Assembly (NCBI RefSeq): GCF_000152845.1
Contig: NZ_CH902584.1
Coordinates: 3,761,562-3,825,561 of the forward strand
Source of the DNA: Roseovarius sp. 217
GTDB taxonomy: Bacteria > Pseudomonadota > Alphaproteobacteria > Rhodobacterales > Rhodobacteraceae
DNA: 64,000 nucleotides
Reading direction: 5' to 3'
The notes under the pieces are model-generated. The model made no database searches, was not told the DNA's origin, and saw nothing but the letters and a program-made list of their open reading frames with translations. Below, piece by piece: positions 23,457 through 34,158 of the stretch. Both the position numbers and the translations under genes were made by a program. The stretch's first letter is position 1, and every line of letters begins with the position of its first letter.

Positions 23457-24660
23457 TGCCATGTTCACGGCGCAGTTGGACGCGCTGAAAAAGGAAGGCA
23501 ACTATCGCATTTTCGCGGAACTGGAGCGGCAATGCGGTGCTTTTCCCAAGGCCAAGAGCCATGACGCGGATGCGCCTGGAGAGGTCACGGTCTGGTGTTC
23601 CAATGACTATCTCGGCATGGGACAGCATCCCATTGTGCGACAGGCGATGAAGGACGCGATCGACGCCTGCGGCACCGGTGCTGGCGGCACGCGCAATATT
23701 TCCGGCACGGCGCATCATCATCTGGTGCTGGAGCGCGAGCTGGCCGATCTTCATGGCAAGGACGCGGCGCTTCTGTTCACCTCGGGCTATGTGTCGAACT
23801 GGGCCGCGCTCTCGACCTTGGGCGCGCGGCTGCCGGATGCCGTGATCCTCTCGGATGAGTTGAACCATGCCAGCATGATCGAAGGCATCCGTCACAGCCG
23901 CGCCAAAAAGGTGATCTGGCGGCATAACGACCCCGAGGATCTGGACCGCAAGCTGGCCGCCCTGCCCGCCAATGCGCCCAAGATCGTGGCATTCGAGAGC
24001 GTCTATTCGATGGATGGCGACATCAGCCCGATGGCGGAAATCGTTGAAGTTGCAGAGAAACATGGCGCGATGACCTATCTCGACGAGGTGCATGCCGTGG
24101 GTCTCTACGGCCCGCGCGGCGGCGGTGTGTCAGAGGAACGAGGTCTTGCGCATCGGATCACGCTGATCGAGGGAACGCTGGGCAAGGCCTATGGCTGCAT
24201 GGGCGGCTATGTCACCGGCTCGGCGGCGATGTGCGATTTCATTCGGTCCTTTGCGAGTGGATTTATCTTTACCACGGCCCTGCCCCCTGCTGTGGCGGCG
24301 GCGGCGACGGCGAGTATTCGGCATCTCAAGGTGTCGCAGGACGAACGGCAGGCGCAGCGGGCGCAGGTGGCGCGGCTGCGGTCCTTGCTGGACCGGGTGG
24401 GGATTCCGCATCTGGACAACGCGAGCCATATCATCCCGGTGATGATCAAGGACCCGGTCAAATGCCGGATGCTGGCCGATATCCTGATGCGCGACTACGG
24501 GATCTATGTACAGCCCATCAACTATCCCACTGTGCCTAAAGGCACGGAAAGGTTACGTTTTACCCCCGGACCGCTGCATTCGGATGCCGATATAGATCAT
24601 CTGGTCCGGGCGCTGACCGTGCTGTGGAAGCAATGCGCCCTGGCGCATGCGGTGGCCTGA
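23446..24660 (+). CDS. hemA: 5-aminolevulinate synthase
   Basis: Condenses glycine and succinyl-CoA (Shemin pathway), the first step of tetrapyrrole synthesis. The 404-residue PLP enzyme has [13 protein letters not shown] (76-88), DELNHASMI, the [12 protein letters not shown] aspartate region (211-222) and Lys247 in [14 protein letters not shown] as the PLP Schiff base residue. GGAGGG sits 5 nt before ATG 23446. The location after puhE and before cycA is the Rhodobacteraceae arrangement. Confidence 0.97.
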   Translation: MDFDAMFTAQLDALKKEGNYRIFAELERQCGAFPKAKSHDADAPGEVTVWCSNDYLGMGQHPIVRQAMKDAIDACGTGAGGTRNISGTAHHHLVLERELADLHGKDAALLFTSGYVSNWAALSTLGARLPDAVILSDELNHASMIEGIRHSRAKKVIWRHNDPEDLDRKLAALPANAPKIVAFESVYSMDGDISPMAEIVEVAEKHGAMTYLDEVHAVGLYGPRGGGVSEERGLAHRITLIEGTLGKAYGCMGGYVTGSAAMCDFIRSFASGFIFTTALPPAVAAAATASIRHLKVSQDERQAQRAQVARLRSLLDRVGIPHLDNASHIIPVMIKDPVKCRMLADILMRDYGIYVQPINYPTVPKGTERLRFTPGPLHSDADIDHLVRALTVLWKQCALAHAVA

Positions 24661-24786
24661 CACCGCCACCTCACACAGGCTGCGCACGCGGGCTGACAAG
24701 CGCGTGATCCGAGCCCTACACTGATTGACTCAGCCGGTCTGCCGCCCACCTATTGAGGGGGCGCGCAGAGGCGAGAGGGATACACA

Positions 24787-25218
24787 GTGTACAATCTGTA
24801 CGCGATTTTTGTACTCGGTTTTGTCGGTCTCGCCGGACCGGCCTTCGCCGGGGATGTGGCGCGCGGCAAGGCGCTGTTCAAGGACTGCCGTGCCTGTCAT
24901 TCGATCATCGACGAGACCGAAACGCCGGTGGTGCGGGGCGGGCGAACCGGTCCCAATCTCTATGGTGTGATCGGGCGGCATGCGGGCAGCGTGCCGGGAT
25001 TCCACTATTCGACCTCGATGATCGCAGCGGGCAAATCCGGCCTGCGCTGGAACGAGGAAGATTTCGTGGTCTATGTGCGCGACGCCACGGCCTATCTGCG
25101 CAATTACCTTGATGATGCCAATGCGCGCGGCAAGATGGCCTATCAATTGCGCGACGTGCAAAAGGCGCGCGATGTCTGGGCCTATCTCCAGACCGTGACG
25201 CGGCCCGGCGGGTTCTGA
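24787..25218 (+). CDS. cycA: Cytochrome c2
   Basis: Soluble periplasmic electron carrier that can re-reduce the reaction centre or its cytochrome subunit. The 143-residue precursor has a signal peptide likely cleaved after AFA (residue 21), a CRACH heme site (34-38) and Met117 (GKMAYQL) as sixth ligand, with GPNLYGVIGR typical of class I c2. Start GTG 24787 has GAGAGGGA upstream. It ends 2 nt before the convergent dxs stop, with no terminator visible between the two genes. Confidence 0.93.
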   Translation: MYNLYAIFVLGFVGLAGPAFAGDVARGKALFKDCRACHSIIDETETPVVRGGRTGPNLYGVIGRHAGSVPGFHYSTSMIAAGKSGLRWNEEDFVVYVRDATAYLRNYLDDANARGKMAYQLRDVQKARDVWAYLQTVTRPGGF

Positions 25219-25220
25219 AA

Positions 25221-27149
25221 TCAGCGCACCTGACGCAGCGGCACCACCTCTGCGCGACCCGCGAGGGATGCACGGATCATGTCAGCGATCTGCGGGGCCG
25301 AGAGACCGGCATCGACATACATATCCTCGGGGTTGGCCTGATCAATGAACCGGTCGGGCAGGCAGAGGGTGCGCAGGATGAGACCCTTGTCAAAGGCGCC
25401 GCGCCGGGCCAATTCGTGCATCACCATGCTGCCAAAGCCGCCCATCGCCCCCTGCTCGACGGTGATGAGCGCGCGGTGGTGGCTGACGAGTTGCATCAAG
25501 AGATCCGTGTCGAGCGGCTTGGCAAAGCGGGCATCGGCCACGGTCACGGAGATCCCGTCATCGGCGACCATGTCGGCCGCGACCTGACATTCAAAGAGAT
25601 GCGCGCCAAAGCTGAGGATCGCCACATCTGTGCCCTCCTCGATGATGCGACCCTTGCCGATGGCAAGGGGTTTGCCGCGTTCCGGCAGGGCCACGCCGGT
25701 GCCGGAGCCGCGCGGGTAGCGGAATGCGATGGGGCCGGCATCATGGGCGGCCGCCGTGGCGACCATATGCACAAGCTCGGCCTCGTCTGCGGCGGCCATC
25801 AGGGTCATGCCGGGCAGATTTCCGAGGTAGCCGATATCGAACGCCCCCGCGTGGGTCGCGCCATCGGCCCCGACCAACCCGGCGCGGTCGATGGCAAAGC
25901 GGACGGGGAGCCCCTGAAGGGCCACGTCATGCACCACCTGATCATAGGCGCGTTGCAGGAAGGTCGAGTAAATCGCGCAGAAGGGTTTGAGCCCCGAGGC
26001 CGCCATGCCGGCGGCAAAGGTCACGGCATGCTGTTCGGCAATGCCCACGTCGAACACCCGCGCCGGAAACCGCTCGGCCATCTTGGTGAGGCCCGTGCCA
26101 TCGGGCATCGCGGCGGTCACGGCCACGATGCGATCATCGCGCGCCGCCTCATCCGTCAGAGCCTGCCCGAAGACGCCCGTATAAGAGGGAGCGCCGGGTT
26201 TTGATTTGGCCTGTGCGCCGGTGGCGGGGTCGAATTTTGACACGCCATGCCCGCGGTCGGCGGCCCCTTCGGCCGGGGCATAGCCCTTGCCCTTAACGGT
26301 GCAGCAGTGAATAAGGACCGGCCCGGTCGCCCGCGTGCGCGCGGCGCGCAGGACCGAGAGAAGCTGCCCCATGTCATGCCCATCGATGGGGCCGACATAT
26401 TGAAAGCCTAGTTCCTCGAACAGCGTGCCGGAGCCGGTCAGCCCCGTCACCAATTGGCGCGCGCGCTTGGCGCTCTCGCGCAGGGGCGCGGGCAAGGCGG
26501 CCTCGAACCCTTCGGCGAGCGAGGCCATGCGCGCCAAAGGCTCGCTGGCATACATGCGGCTGAGATAGGACGACATGGCTCCCACCGGCGGCGCGATGCT
26601 CATTTCATTGTCGTTGAGAATGACGAAGAGGCGGCGGCCCTCGGCCCCCGCATTGTTCAGCGCCTCATAGGCCATGCCCGCGCTGATCGAGCCGTCACCG
26701 ATCACCGCGATGGCGTCGCCTGTGGCCTGTCCCATGTCGCGGGCCACGGCAAATCCCAATGCGGCACTGATCGAGGTCGAGGAATGGGCCGCCCCAAAGG
26801 GATCGTAGATGGATTCCGAGCGTTTGGTGAATCCCGAGAGCCCATCCTTTTGCCGCAGGGTGCGGATGCGGTCACGCCGCCCGGTCAGGATCTTGTGCGG
26901 GTAGCATTGATGGCCCACGTCCCAGACGAGTTTGTCGATCGGTGTGTTGAAGACCGCATGAATGGCCACCGCCAATTCGACCACGCCAAGCGATGACCCG
27001 AGATGCCCGCCGGTTTCCGAGACAGCGGAAATCACCTCGGCGCGCAGTTCATCCGCAAGCAGGGCCAGTTTCTCATCGGGCATCTGTCGCAGATCCGATG
27101 GTCCGGCAACGCGGTCCAGAAGCGGTGTGTTGGGTCTGTCTTGGGTCAT
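25221..27149 (-). CDS. dxs: 1-deoxy-D-xylulose-5-phosphate synthase
   Basis: Thiamine-dependent first enzyme of the MEP isoprenoid pathway (pyruvate plus glyceraldehyde 3-phosphate). The 642-residue protein has [13 protein letters not shown] (47-59), the TPP motif [18 protein letters not shown], and [15 protein letters not shown] in the second domain. ATG 27149 has GGAGGAGG 5 nt upstream. It follows pufC by 87 nt, after a strong hairpin, and probably receives some puf read-through, tying precursor supply to photosystem expression. Confidence 0.97.
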   Translation of the reverse strand: MTQDRPNTPLLDRVAGPSDLRQMPDEKLALLADELRAEVISAVSETGGHLGSSLGVVELAVAIHAVFNTPIDKLVWDVGHQCYPHKILTGRRDRIRTLRQKDGLSGFTKRSESIYDPFGAAHSSTSISAALGFAVARDMGQATGDAIAVIGDGSISAGMAYEALNNAGAEGRRLFVILNDNEMSIAPPVGAMSSYLSRMYASEPLARMASLAEGFEAALPAPLRESAKRARQLVTGLTGSGTLFEELGFQYVGPIDGHDMGQLLSVLRAARTRATGPVLIHCCTVKGKGYAPAEGAADRGHGVSKFDPATGAQAKSKPGAPSYTGVFGQALTDEAARDDRIVAVTAAMPDGTGLTKMAERFPARVFDVGIAEQHAVTFAAGMAASGLKPFCAIYSTFLQRAYDQVVHDVALQGLPVRFAIDRAGLVGADGATHAGAFDIGYLGNLPGMTLMAAADEAELVHMVATAAAHDAGPIAFRYPRGSGTGVALPERGKPLAIGKGRIIEEGTDVAILSFGAHLFECQVAADMVADDGISVTVADARFAKPLDTDLLMQLVSHHRALITVEQGAMGGFGSMVMHELARRGAFDKGLILRTLCLPDRFIDQANPEDMYVDAGLSAPQIADMIRASLAGRAEVVPLRQVR

Positions 27150-27205
27150 GGCGGCCTCCTCCCCGGTGGCGCTGATGCCACCCGCGCGAGGGGCGGCAAG
27201 GGGCA

Positions 27206-27230
27206 ACGGGGGCGCATCAAGCGCCCCCGT
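27206..27230 (-). terminator. Hairpin downstream of pufC
   Basis: Perfect 10-bp stem, ACGGGGGCGC (27206-27215) against GCGCCCCCGT (27221-27230), with a 5-nt loop, 6 nt past the pufC stop. No T-run follows, so it may act as a 3' mRNA-stabilising structure or a partial barrier before dxs rather than a full terminator. Confidence 0.75.
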
Positions 27231-27236
27231 GCAGCA

Positions 27237-28331
27237 TCAGTTGCTGTAATCCGGCGCGCCGCTGGTGGTGGCGAGTTCCGGCCAGTTGCCGATCACATTG
27301 GTGCCCTGCAGGGGCTGCTGATAGCCCTTGTGGCAGGTCTTGCAGGCGGCCTTGGGCGCGTCTGCATAGATCGGGCCCAGGCGCTCTTCGGGCAAGAGAC
27401 CTTCGAGCGGCACGAGATAGGTATTGTTCAACTCCAACACCATCTCGATGCCCAAAATCTCTGTGCCCCATTGCGGCGTCACCTGAGACCCGTCGTAAAA
27501 GGCGCGGCTGTTGTGGCAAAAGACACAGTTCACCCCGAGCGAGTTGCTGACATAGTTCATCAGCGCAAAGGTCCGCTCTGCCTGTTGGATGCCGGGATAG
27601 TCATCGGTGCCCGGAACACCGGCCACGCGCGATTCCAAGTCATGCACCTTGATGCTCTCGCCATCGAGCAGGTATTTCTCGAGCGCATCCGAGGGCAGCG
27701 AGGTATATTGCGACTGCACCGTCACCCGGTTCTGATTGGCGGACCAGCCTTCGGTGCTCTCGTTCACCGGGTTGATCTTGAACCAGACATCGGACGGCAC
27801 CGGCTGACCACGGTGACAGGTGTAACAGGTCACACCCACCTGTTTGTTGGCATTGACGTGGCCTGACCATTCCTCGTTGAGGTTTTGGGTCATGCCGATC
27901 ATCACATGGCCAACAGCCGTCTGGTAATTGGCCGGATCCTCGAAGAGATCGGGAATCCCGGTCCAGACGCGCATCGCCGCAAGCAGGCGGTCATAGTTCT
28001 CGACCGTCAAATCTTCGAGTCCCGGCGGTACGTTTTCACGCGCCTCGCCCGCTGTCTGCTCACCGCCCTGCGGCACCACCGGGGCCGACGTCGAGGCAAG
28101 GAAACTCTCGATCGAGGGATCGGGCTTGGCCAGATCCAGCTTGAACTCGGGCACCGACATGCCGGTGCCGCGCGGGCCGGTCTGCAGGCTCTCGGTGGCA
28201 TAGGGCTGGCCCCATGTCACCAAGAGGGCTGCCACAAACACCGCGCCGCCCACTGTTCCGATGGCCACCGCCGGACCAAAGATATTGGTCGGATTGTCAC
28301 GGTTCCATTTGTCAAACCATTTGGGAAACAT
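27237..28331 (-). CDS. pufC: Reaction centre cytochrome c subunit PufC, with three heme motifs
   Basis: Periplasmic multiheme subunit that reduces the photo-oxidised special pair. The 364-residue protein has an N-terminal membrane helix (about 19-40) and no lipobox cysteine, so it should be anchored by that helix. Only three CxxCH motifs occur: CYTCH 169-173, CVFCH 269-273, CKTCH 330-334. The region where the usual first heme site falls (about 118-160) contains no Cys at all. Rhodovulum sulfidophilum is the known precedent for a triheme subunit. It starts 3 nt after the pufM stop. Confidence 0.95.
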   Translation of the reverse strand: MFPKWFDKWNRDNPTNIFGPAVAIGTVGGAVFVAALLVTWGQPYATESLQTGPRGTGMSVPEFKLDLAKPDPSIESFLASTSAPVVPQGGEQTAGEARENVPPGLEDLTVENYDRLLAAMRVWTGIPDLFEDPANYQTAVGHVMIGMTQNLNEEWSGHVNANKQVGVTCYTCHRGQPVPSDVWFKINPVNESTEGWSANQNRVTVQSQYTSLPSDALEKYLLDGESIKVHDLESRVAGVPGTDDYPGIQQAERTFALMNYVSNSLGVNCVFCHNSRAFYDGSQVTPQWGTEILGIEMVLELNNTYLVPLEGLLPEERLGPIYADAPKAACKTCHKGYQQPLQGTNVIGNWPELATTSGAPDYSN

Positions 28332-28334
28332 GGC

Positions 28335-29327
28335 TTACTCTCCTTGTCCGATGAAGGCTTCGTAAGAGCCGTAAGCGTCGTAGCCGTAAGATCCGTCATA
28401 GAGGGGCGCAAAGTTGTGTTCCTGTGCCCAGATGAACCAGTTGTCCACGACCGTGCCGGTCAGAAGGATGCCGATACCACCCGTGATCGGGGTGAGAACC
28501 GCAAACCACCAGGCCCAGCGGTGAATCCCCTCCATTGTCGCGTTGAACCCCATGGTCCAGCGCCAGAAGAGGGCGGCGCGCTCTGATGCCGTGCCACGGT
28601 CGACGATCTGCTCCAACTCCCGGTCTCCGCCGAAACGGCTGACCGCGAGAATGGTGGCGCCGTGCATCGCAAAGAGCAGGACCGAGCCATAGAGGAAGAC
28701 GATCGAGAGGCAGTGGAACGGGTTGTAGTAGAGGTTGCCGTAGCGGATCGAGAACGCGGTGGTCCAGTCAAGGTGCGGGAAGATGCCGTAGGGCACCGCC
28801 TCGGACCACGATCCCATCAGGATCGGCCGGAAGAGGCCCAACACCAGAAAGAGCCAGATGGCAGAGGCGAAGGCCCAGGCGACATGCTTGCCCATCTTGT
28901 GGCTTGCGGCCAGTTGATAGGTGCGCAGCCACCAGGCGCAGACAGCCACCAGCAGAAAGAACGAGCTGATGATATACCAGCCGCCATCATTGAGCGGGGG
29001 CATCGAGAGGCCGTGTTCGGGCCCCGGCGGCTCGAGTGCCAGCCAGAAGAGTTGCCGCAGGAATTCCGGCAGCGACCAGCCGACCTGCGCCAGCATGTTG
29101 AGGCCCACGATAAAGAACCACATGAAGCCGCTGATGAGGCTGATCACACCGAGCATGCCGAGGTTGATCGGACCGATCTGCGCGTTGCCCAGCCAGCCGA
29201 TGAGGGTCGAGAAAAACGGCTTGCCCGCGCGCTCTTCCATCATCCGGCCAGTGTCGTCCATGCCCCATTCAGGTTGGCCCTGAACCTGCACTTGGGTGAA
29301 TATATTCTGATACTCAATCATGGTCAC
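28335..29327 (-). CDS. pufM: Photosynthetic reaction centre M subunit
   Basis: With PufL it binds the bacteriochlorophyll special pair, bacteriopheophytins, quinones and non-heme iron. The 330-residue protein has five membrane helices and typical segments [19 protein letters not shown] (pigment and iron region) and [14 protein letters not shown]. The start overlaps the pufL stop as ATGA; pufC follows. No pufX is found after pufM. Confidence 0.98.
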   Translation of the reverse strand: MTMIEYQNIFTQVQVQGQPEWGMDDTGRMMEERAGKPFFSTLIGWLGNAQIGPINLGMLGVISLISGFMWFFIVGLNMLAQVGWSLPEFLRQLFWLALEPPGPEHGLSMPPLNDGGWYIISSFFLLVAVCAWWLRTYQLAASHKMGKHVAWAFASAIWLFLVLGLFRPILMGSWSEAVPYGIFPHLDWTTAFSIRYGNLYYNPFHCLSIVFLYGSVLLFAMHGATILAVSRFGGDRELEQIVDRGTASERAALFWRWTMGFNATMEGIHRWAWWFAVLTPITGGIGILLTGTVVDNWFIWAQEHNFAPLYDGSYGYDAYGSYEAFIGQGE

Positions 29328-30163
29328 ATCCCCACTTGGCTAGGCCAGATCGGCAGGTCGAGCCACCAATTCCACCATTCGGGCCAACCCTTGGTCCAGA
29401 CCGGGCCGGAGATGATGATACAGACAGCCGAGAAAAAGACCGCATTGATCGCCAGAAGAAAGCCGACACGGTGAATGCCCAATGTGCCGACAGAGTAGCC
29501 AATGAAGTCGCGAAAGAAGGTATCCTCGTGATCGGGCGTTTTCATCTCTTCGCCCTTCTCGGGATTGGCCGCCGACAGGATCAACCCGCCATGCAGCGCC
29601 AGTGCAAAGGTGGTGGTGAAGAACAGCGTCACCGCCAGCATATGCGCCGGGTTGTAGTGGAAGTGCAGATAGGCATATCCGGTGTTCGAGACCCAATCGA
29701 GGTGACTGAAGATCCCGTAGGGAAACCCGTGCCCCCAGGCCCCCATCAGAAGCGGGCGAAAGATCACCAGCGTCATATAGGCCAGGATCGCGAAGCTGAA
29801 GGCGAAGGGCACATGATAGCCCATCCCCAGCTTGCGACAGATTTCCACTTCGCGCAGCGCCCAGCTGATAAAGGCACCGGTGGCGCAGAAGGTGATGATT
29901 TGCCACAATCCCCCCTCCATCAGCGGTGCCAGACCCAGACCGTAGCTGAGGTCAGGCGGCGCGATATTGATGAGCCATGGGTTGAACGTCCCTTGTTGCG
30001 ACGCCCCCCAGAAAATCAGGATCGTGCCCAAAGCGGCGAAAAATGCTGTCGTGACCCCGAAGAAACCGACATAGAAGGGCCCGACCCAAAAATCGAACAG
30101 ATCGCCGCCTACCAGCGTTCCTCCGCGGACACGGTACTTTCTTTCAAAACTGAGCAAAGCCAT
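29324..30163 (-). CDS. pufL: Photosynthetic reaction centre L subunit
   Basis: The 279-residue L subunit begins [33 protein letters not shown], the canonical PufL start, and carries five membrane helices with [19 protein letters not shown] as the His-containing pigment/iron helix. It is separated from pufA by 114 nt containing a stem-loop, and coupled to pufM by ATGA. Confidence 0.98.
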   Translation of the reverse strand: MALLSFERKYRVRGGTLVGGDLFDFWVGPFYVGFFGVTTAFFAALGTILIFWGASQQGTFNPWLINIAPPDLSYGLGLAPLMEGGLWQIITFCATGAFISWALREVEICRKLGMGYHVPFAFSFAILAYMTLVIFRPLLMGAWGHGFPYGIFSHLDWVSNTGYAYLHFHYNPAHMLAVTLFFTTTFALALHGGLILSAANPEKGEEMKTPDHEDTFFRDFIGYSVGTLGIHRVGFLLAINAVFFSAVCIIISGPVWTKGWPEWWNWWLDLPIWPSQVGM

Positions 30164-30230
30164 CTCGTGGTCCCCGCGTTGTGCGGCTGTGCGGATGACC
30201 CGACCAGCCGTTTCGTTACGTTAGGTAGCC

Positions 30231-30255
30231 GCGGGCGAAGGCCTGCCCCGCCCGC
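30231..30255 (-). promoter_or_regulatory. Intercistronic stem-loop between pufA and pufL
   Basis: A 7-bp perfect stem, GCGGGCG (30231-30237) and CGCCCGC (30249-30255), with an 11-nt loop, lies 22 nt past the pufA stop. In Rhodobacter such hairpins protect the pufBA segment from 3' decay and raise the LH1 to reaction centre ratio; the same role is inferred here. Confidence 0.72.
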
Positions 30256-30277
30256 AGCGATCATTTTGAGAGTGACG

Positions 30278-30439
30278 TCACTGCCCGTACTTTGCTGCGG
30301 CGATTTCAAACCAGTTGAAACCGTCGGTGCTCAGAAGCACGAGATGGATCATCGCTGCCAAAAGAAACAGGAACGCGCCCTGCGCCACGAATACGCGGCG
30401 GGGGTCGAAGATGAGCCAGATCTTGTAGAACTTTGCCAT
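30278..30439 (-). CDS. pufA: LH1 antenna alpha polypeptide
   Basis: A 53-residue single-helix protein beginning [20 protein letters not shown], with the bacteriochlorophyll-ligating His in [11 protein letters not shown] (His32) and a C-terminal [13 protein letters not shown]. An AAAGGGG Shine-Dalgarno precedes the ATG. It follows pufB by 15 nt, the usual B-A order. Confidence 0.97.
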   Translation of the reverse strand: MAKFYKIWLIFDPRRVFVAQGAFLFLLAAMIHLVLLSTDGFNWFEIAAAKYGQ

Positions 30440-30454
30440 GTCTTAACCCCTTTC

Positions 30455-30604
30455 CTAGAACCACGGGAACCAAATGAAGGTTGCAATATGTGCAACCACT
30501 GCAATCGCCGTGAACAGCCATAGGCCGCTCATGTAGACGGAATGCAGCTCTTGGGCCTGCTCGTCTGTGAGACCTGTGAACGACAGGTCAGATTTATCAG
30601 CCAT
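30455..30604 (-). CDS. pufB: LH1 antenna beta polypeptide
   Basis: A 49-residue protein beginning [20 protein letters not shown], with the pigment-ligating His39 in [13 protein letters not shown] and the terminal IWFPWF. GGAGGAAAG lies upstream of the ATG. First structural gene of the antenna and reaction centre segment, 126 nt after pufQ; that gap shows no other gene. Confidence 0.97.
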   Translation of the reverse strand: MADKSDLSFTGLTDEQAQELHSVYMSGLWLFTAIAVVAHIATFIWFPWF

Positions 30605-30730
30605 GAACTTTCCTCCGGAACGTTATGCTGACGTCGCGTGCCCCGCGACCGGGTCCTTCGAGGCCTGCATGGCCCCGCCGGTTTCTGTCCGCCCCATCAT
30701 GGGACAGGCAGTCCTTGATCCCGGTCCTTG

Positions 30731-30958
30731 TCAGGCCGAGAATATCAATGGCGTTGTGCGGTCCGCCTCGGCCCAAGCGCGGGCCAAGGGGCCGCGCAGG
30801 TCGAGGGTGCGGTACTGAACCGCCTCGCGCATCCAAAGAACCGTTGCGAAGGGCAGAGCCAACGCAAAGATCATTGCGAAATAGAGCTGAAATTCCAGAC
30901 CCCTGCGGCGTGCCTGCCGGCTGCGCACACGGGGCGGGTTTGATGTCATGTCAGTCAT
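30731..30958 (-). CDS. pufQ: PufQ, photosystem assembly and pigment regulatory protein
   Basis: A 75-residue protein with one membrane helix (about 23-43, LEFQLYFAMIFALALPFATV) flanked by basic residues, and the conserved REAVQYRTLDLRGPLARAWAEADR-type tail. PufQ influences bacteriochlorophyll production in Rhodobacter. ATG 30958 lies 4 nt after the bchZ stop. The longer open frame upstream is a shadow over bchZ. Confidence 0.93.
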   Translation of the reverse strand: MTDMTSNPPRVRSRQARRRGLEFQLYFAMIFALALPFATVLWMREAVQYRTLDLRGPLARAWAEADRTTPLIFSA

Positions 30959-30962
30959 CGTC

Positions 30963-32438
30963 TCAGTCCTCCTCTCGAACTGGGGCCCCGGCCATACGGG
31001 GTGAAATCGCTTGAACGGTTTGCAGCACGACACGTTCGTCGCCCTGCCGCAGCGCGGCCTCTTCGGCGGCGTCGCGCAATGTCTTGGCTGCGGAAATACG
31101 GGTGAGCACCGGATGGGAGGCGACGATCCGCTCCAATTCGCGGGCGGCGTCCGAATCCCATGGGAAATCCCGGCGCAGGGGCGTGGGCGTCGCCTGGACC
31201 GCGTCCATTTCCGTGCCCAAGGGCAGGATGTGAAAAAGCGCATCAAAGAGGCTGTTGCACACTTCCTGAACCAGCCATGTGGCCCCCGCATAGCCCATCA
31301 CCGGCGTGCCGGTCGCGCGCCGGATGGCAGCGCCCGGAAAGCTCATTGGGATGAAAGACGGCTGCGGGCCAAACCCGGCCTTCATCTCAGCCAGATACAT
31401 CTTCTCGTTGATCGACCCCATCAGGATAAGGGGTCGTTTGGTGTGCACAAGGCTGCGCACCTCCTCGTTGTTGGTCTTTTTCCCGGCTGTCCGGGCCACC
31501 GCAAAGGCGCAGGGCAGGCCCATGTCAGTTTCGAGGAAATTGCGCACGCCGCGCGCGTAGGTTTCATTGGCCACGATGCCAAAGTTCGCCGTGGCAAAGA
31601 AATCCTGCGTCACCGAGCGCCAGAGATCCCAGACGGGTTTCAGCGTCGAGTGCTTTTCGCGGGCGATGAAGGGTTCTGGGTCAAGCCCGAGCATCTCGCC
31701 CAGTGTCCGCAGGAACAGCGTGGTCGATTCGACCCCGATGGGGGCCTGAAGATAGGGCTTGCCCAGAACCTCGGCCAAACCGCGGCCAAACTCTCGGTAC
31801 ATGACGATATTGACATCGGCGTTGACCAGATTGCGCATCTCGGCCAGATGCGCGCCCAGAGGCATCACCATGTTGACCTCTGCCCCGATCCCTTCGACGA
31901 GACGACGGATTTCGTGCAGGTCCGAGGGCATGTTGAAGGTGCCATACATTGGCCCAAGGATATTGACGCGCGGGGCGCTGCCCTCTTCGCGCTTTTTCTC
32001 GGGGGGCATGCGCCCCTTGGTCATGCCGAATTCGCTGAAGATCCAGGTCATTGCGCGATCCGCCGACTGCCATTGATCCTCATCAATAGTGCGCGGCAGG
32101 AAGCGTTGAATATTGGTGCCTTGCGGCGTCACACCGCCGCCGATCATCTCGGCAATGGAGCCGGTGACAACGACGGCTGGCAGGGCGGGATCAAGCGTGC
32201 CCCAGGCGCGTTTCATCGCCTCTTCCGTCCCTGATCCCATTTCGCTCTCGCCCAGACCGGTGACCACGATGGGCAATTCATGGGGGGGGAGCGCGTCGGT
32301 GTAATGCAGGACCGATGTGACGGGGAGGTTTTCACAGCCCACGGGGCCGTCGATCACCACCTGCAAGCCCTTGACGGCGCAGAAGGCATAGACCGCCCCC
32401 CAATATCCGCCTGCGCGATCATGATCCTGAATGAGCAT
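30963..32438 (-). CDS. bchZ: Chlorophyllide a reductase subunit Z
   Basis: With BchY forms the catalytic component of the nitrogenase-like chlorophyllide a reductase that converts the chlorin to a bacteriochlorin. The 491-residue protein starts [19 protein letters not shown] and has [21 protein letters not shown] with the cluster cysteine near residue 35. It overlaps bchY by 1 nt (TGATG). The puf promoter of Rhodobacter lies inside bchZ; I cannot pick it out confidently here. Confidence 0.97.
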   Translation of the reverse strand: MLIQDHDRAGGYWGAVYAFCAVKGLQVVIDGPVGCENLPVTSVLHYTDALPPHELPIVVTGLGESEMGSGTEEAMKRAWGTLDPALPAVVVTGSIAEMIGGGVTPQGTNIQRFLPRTIDEDQWQSADRAMTWIFSEFGMTKGRMPPEKKREEGSAPRVNILGPMYGTFNMPSDLHEIRRLVEGIGAEVNMVMPLGAHLAEMRNLVNADVNIVMYREFGRGLAEVLGKPYLQAPIGVESTTLFLRTLGEMLGLDPEPFIAREKHSTLKPVWDLWRSVTQDFFATANFGIVANETYARGVRNFLETDMGLPCAFAVARTAGKKTNNEEVRSLVHTKRPLILMGSINEKMYLAEMKAGFGPQPSFIPMSFPGAAIRRATGTPVMGYAGATWLVQEVCNSLFDALFHILPLGTEMDAVQATPTPLRRDFPWDSDAARELERIVASHPVLTRISAAKTLRDAAEEAALRQGDERVVLQTVQAISPRMAGAPVREED

Positions 32439-33997
32439 CAGATCATCTCCTGCGCGGCCGCCGCGCGGGCCTGCTTGTCGAGTTTCTTCTGATGCTGCGC
32501 GCGGAAATCGGGGCGCAGGTTCGGAGCGCCCTCCCAGATACCGGCGGTATCGCCGTCGCCCACACCGGCAAAGAAGGCGCGCATGTGATCCATCCGGGCC
32601 TTGTTGCCCATGGCGGCATTGACCACCTCGGCCAAGCTGCCCGCACCGGCCGGCCCCATGAGGGGACGAGCGGAGATGAGATTGGTGAAATAGAGCGCCG
32701 GGATGCCCTTTTCCTTGGCCTTTTGCACGACGGGGGTCGTGCCGATGGCGAGATCAGGTTTGACCGCCTCCATCGCGGCGCAATCATCCTCGAGCGAGGC
32801 GCGGAACTTGACCTTGACGCCGTTGGCCGCCAGCCAGTCTGCATCCGCCGCCGACCACGGGGTTTTCGGGCAGGCGGTGCCGACATAGGGCACATTGGCC
32901 CCGCTTTCGATCAAGAGACGCGCCACCAGCAATTCGCTGCCCTCATAGCCCGAGAGCGTGATCGTGCCGGTGATGGGCGCATTGGCGAGCGCGCCTTTGA
33001 TGGCGGGCAGGAAGGCGTTTTGCGCCGCTGCAACCTTATCCGGCGCGAGGCCAAAGGCGTCGCCGATACCCGCCAGCCATGCGGCGGTGCCGTCATGGCC
33101 CACGGGCGCAGAGCCCACGATGGGGCGGCCTGCGGCCTCGAATTCGCGGATCGCGGCGGTGTAGAACGGATGGATCGCCGCCACCGCGCCGCAATCGAGC
33201 GCAGCATATAGCTCGCGCCACTCACGGGCCGGCACCACCGGCCCGGCAGCCAGCCCCAAGGGGGCCAACATCGCGCCGATCATCATCGGGTCCGCCGGGA
33301 ACATCTCGCCCAGCAGGGTCACAGTCGGGCGGTCGGATTTGCCGCCCTGAGGGGCCGCAACCGGGCCTGCCATCACTTCTTTGCGGGCGTAATTCAGCAT
33401 CGCACCGGCCAACACATCCTTGGCCTCGGCATGGGTGGGGATACCAAAGCCCGGCACGTCGATGCCGACGATTCGCACGCCGTTGATTTCGCTGGGGAGC
33501 AGACGCAGCGGCACGCCGCTCGCAGTCGGCACGCAGAGGTTGGTCACGACAATGGCGTCGAACCGATCCGGGTCGGCCATCTCATGCACGCTCTCGCGGA
33601 TATCCTCGAAGAGCTTGCCGGTGACGAGCGTTTCGGAATTGAAGGGGACGTAACCCACCGAGCGGCGCGCCCCGTAGAAATGCGACACGAAGGTCAGGCC
33701 ATAGACGCAGCAGGCGGACCCGCTCAGCACGGTCGCCACGCGCTTCATGCGCAGGCCGACGCGGAGCGAGCCAAAGGCCGGGCACATGCTCTGGGGTTGG
33801 TCATGCGGTCCCTTGGGATAATCGCGGGCGTATCGGTCGAGCAATTCGGATTGCCCCGCCATGCGCGCGGCCTTGTCCATCTCGGCACCGGAATGGCAGC
33901 CCCCTGCCCCGTCCGACACCTCGGGCGATGGCTCTACGGCGGTGCCGGAGATCACATGGGCCTCGGCAGCCCCGTCATATGTGACTTCATCGCTCAT
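32438..33997 (-). CDS. bchY: Chlorophyllide a reductase subunit Y
   Basis: The 519-residue partner of BchZ. Typical features are the [20 protein letters not shown] segment and [20 protein letters not shown], with cysteines for the inter-subunit 4Fe-4S cluster. The N-terminal 35-40 residues are acidic and low in conservation-type motifs. The start overlaps the stop of the 54-codon gene upstream as ATGA. Confidence 0.97.
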   Translation of the reverse strand: MSDEVTYDGAAEAHVISGTAVEPSPEVSDGAGGCHSGAEMDKAARMAGQSELLDRYARDYPKGPHDQPQSMCPAFGSLRVGLRMKRVATVLSGSACCVYGLTFVSHFYGARRSVGYVPFNSETLVTGKLFEDIRESVHEMADPDRFDAIVVTNLCVPTASGVPLRLLPSEINGVRIVGIDVPGFGIPTHAEAKDVLAGAMLNYARKEVMAGPVAAPQGGKSDRPTVTLLGEMFPADPMMIGAMLAPLGLAAGPVVPAREWRELYAALDCGAVAAIHPFYTAAIREFEAAGRPIVGSAPVGHDGTAAWLAGIGDAFGLAPDKVAAAQNAFLPAIKGALANAPITGTITLSGYEGSELLVARLLIESGANVPYVGTACPKTPWSAADADWLAANGVKVKFRASLEDDCAAMEAVKPDLAIGTTPVVQKAKEKGIPALYFTNLISARPLMGPAGAGSLAEVVNAAMGNKARMDHMRAFFAGVGDGDTAGIWEGAPNLRPDFRAQHQKKLDKQARAAAAQEMI

Positions 33998-34158
33998 GAC
34001 GCCCGCCTTTGGGGGGATGCTTGCTCATCCCGGTCTGCGGTCGTAGAGGACGCGGCAATATCGGCCAAAAGGCGGCGCAGTTGCTCGGGGCGGGCGTGCG
34101 CCAACAGGCGCTGCACCTCGGCCAATGTCTCGCGGCGGGGGTGATCAGGCGTCGTCAT
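33994..34158 (-). CDS. Small protein gene between bchX and bchY
   Basis: A 54-residue product starting [19 protein letters not shown] and ending in a Ser/Arg-rich tail, with an Arg/Leu-rich amphipathic helical core (about 10-33). GGAGGT sits 5 nt before ATG 34158, it overlaps the end of bchX by 14 nt, and its stop overlaps bchY as ATGA. The strong SD and coupling at both ends argue that it is translated. I do not recognise a family; a role connected with BchXYZ is inferred only from position. Confidence 0.72.
   Translation of the reverse strand: MTTPDHPRRETLAEVQRLLAHARPEQLRRLLADIAASSTTADRDEQASPQRRAS

Noticed and set aside
24661..24786. Possible sigma70 promoter (TTGACT near 24724) or operator upstream of cycA.
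   Set aside because: The -10 is weak, and no TGT-N12-ACA or other recognisable operator is present.
30605..30730. Possible extra small gene between pufQ and pufB.
   Set aside because: No frame with a start and Shine-Dalgarno gives a recognisable product; it looks like leader sequence.
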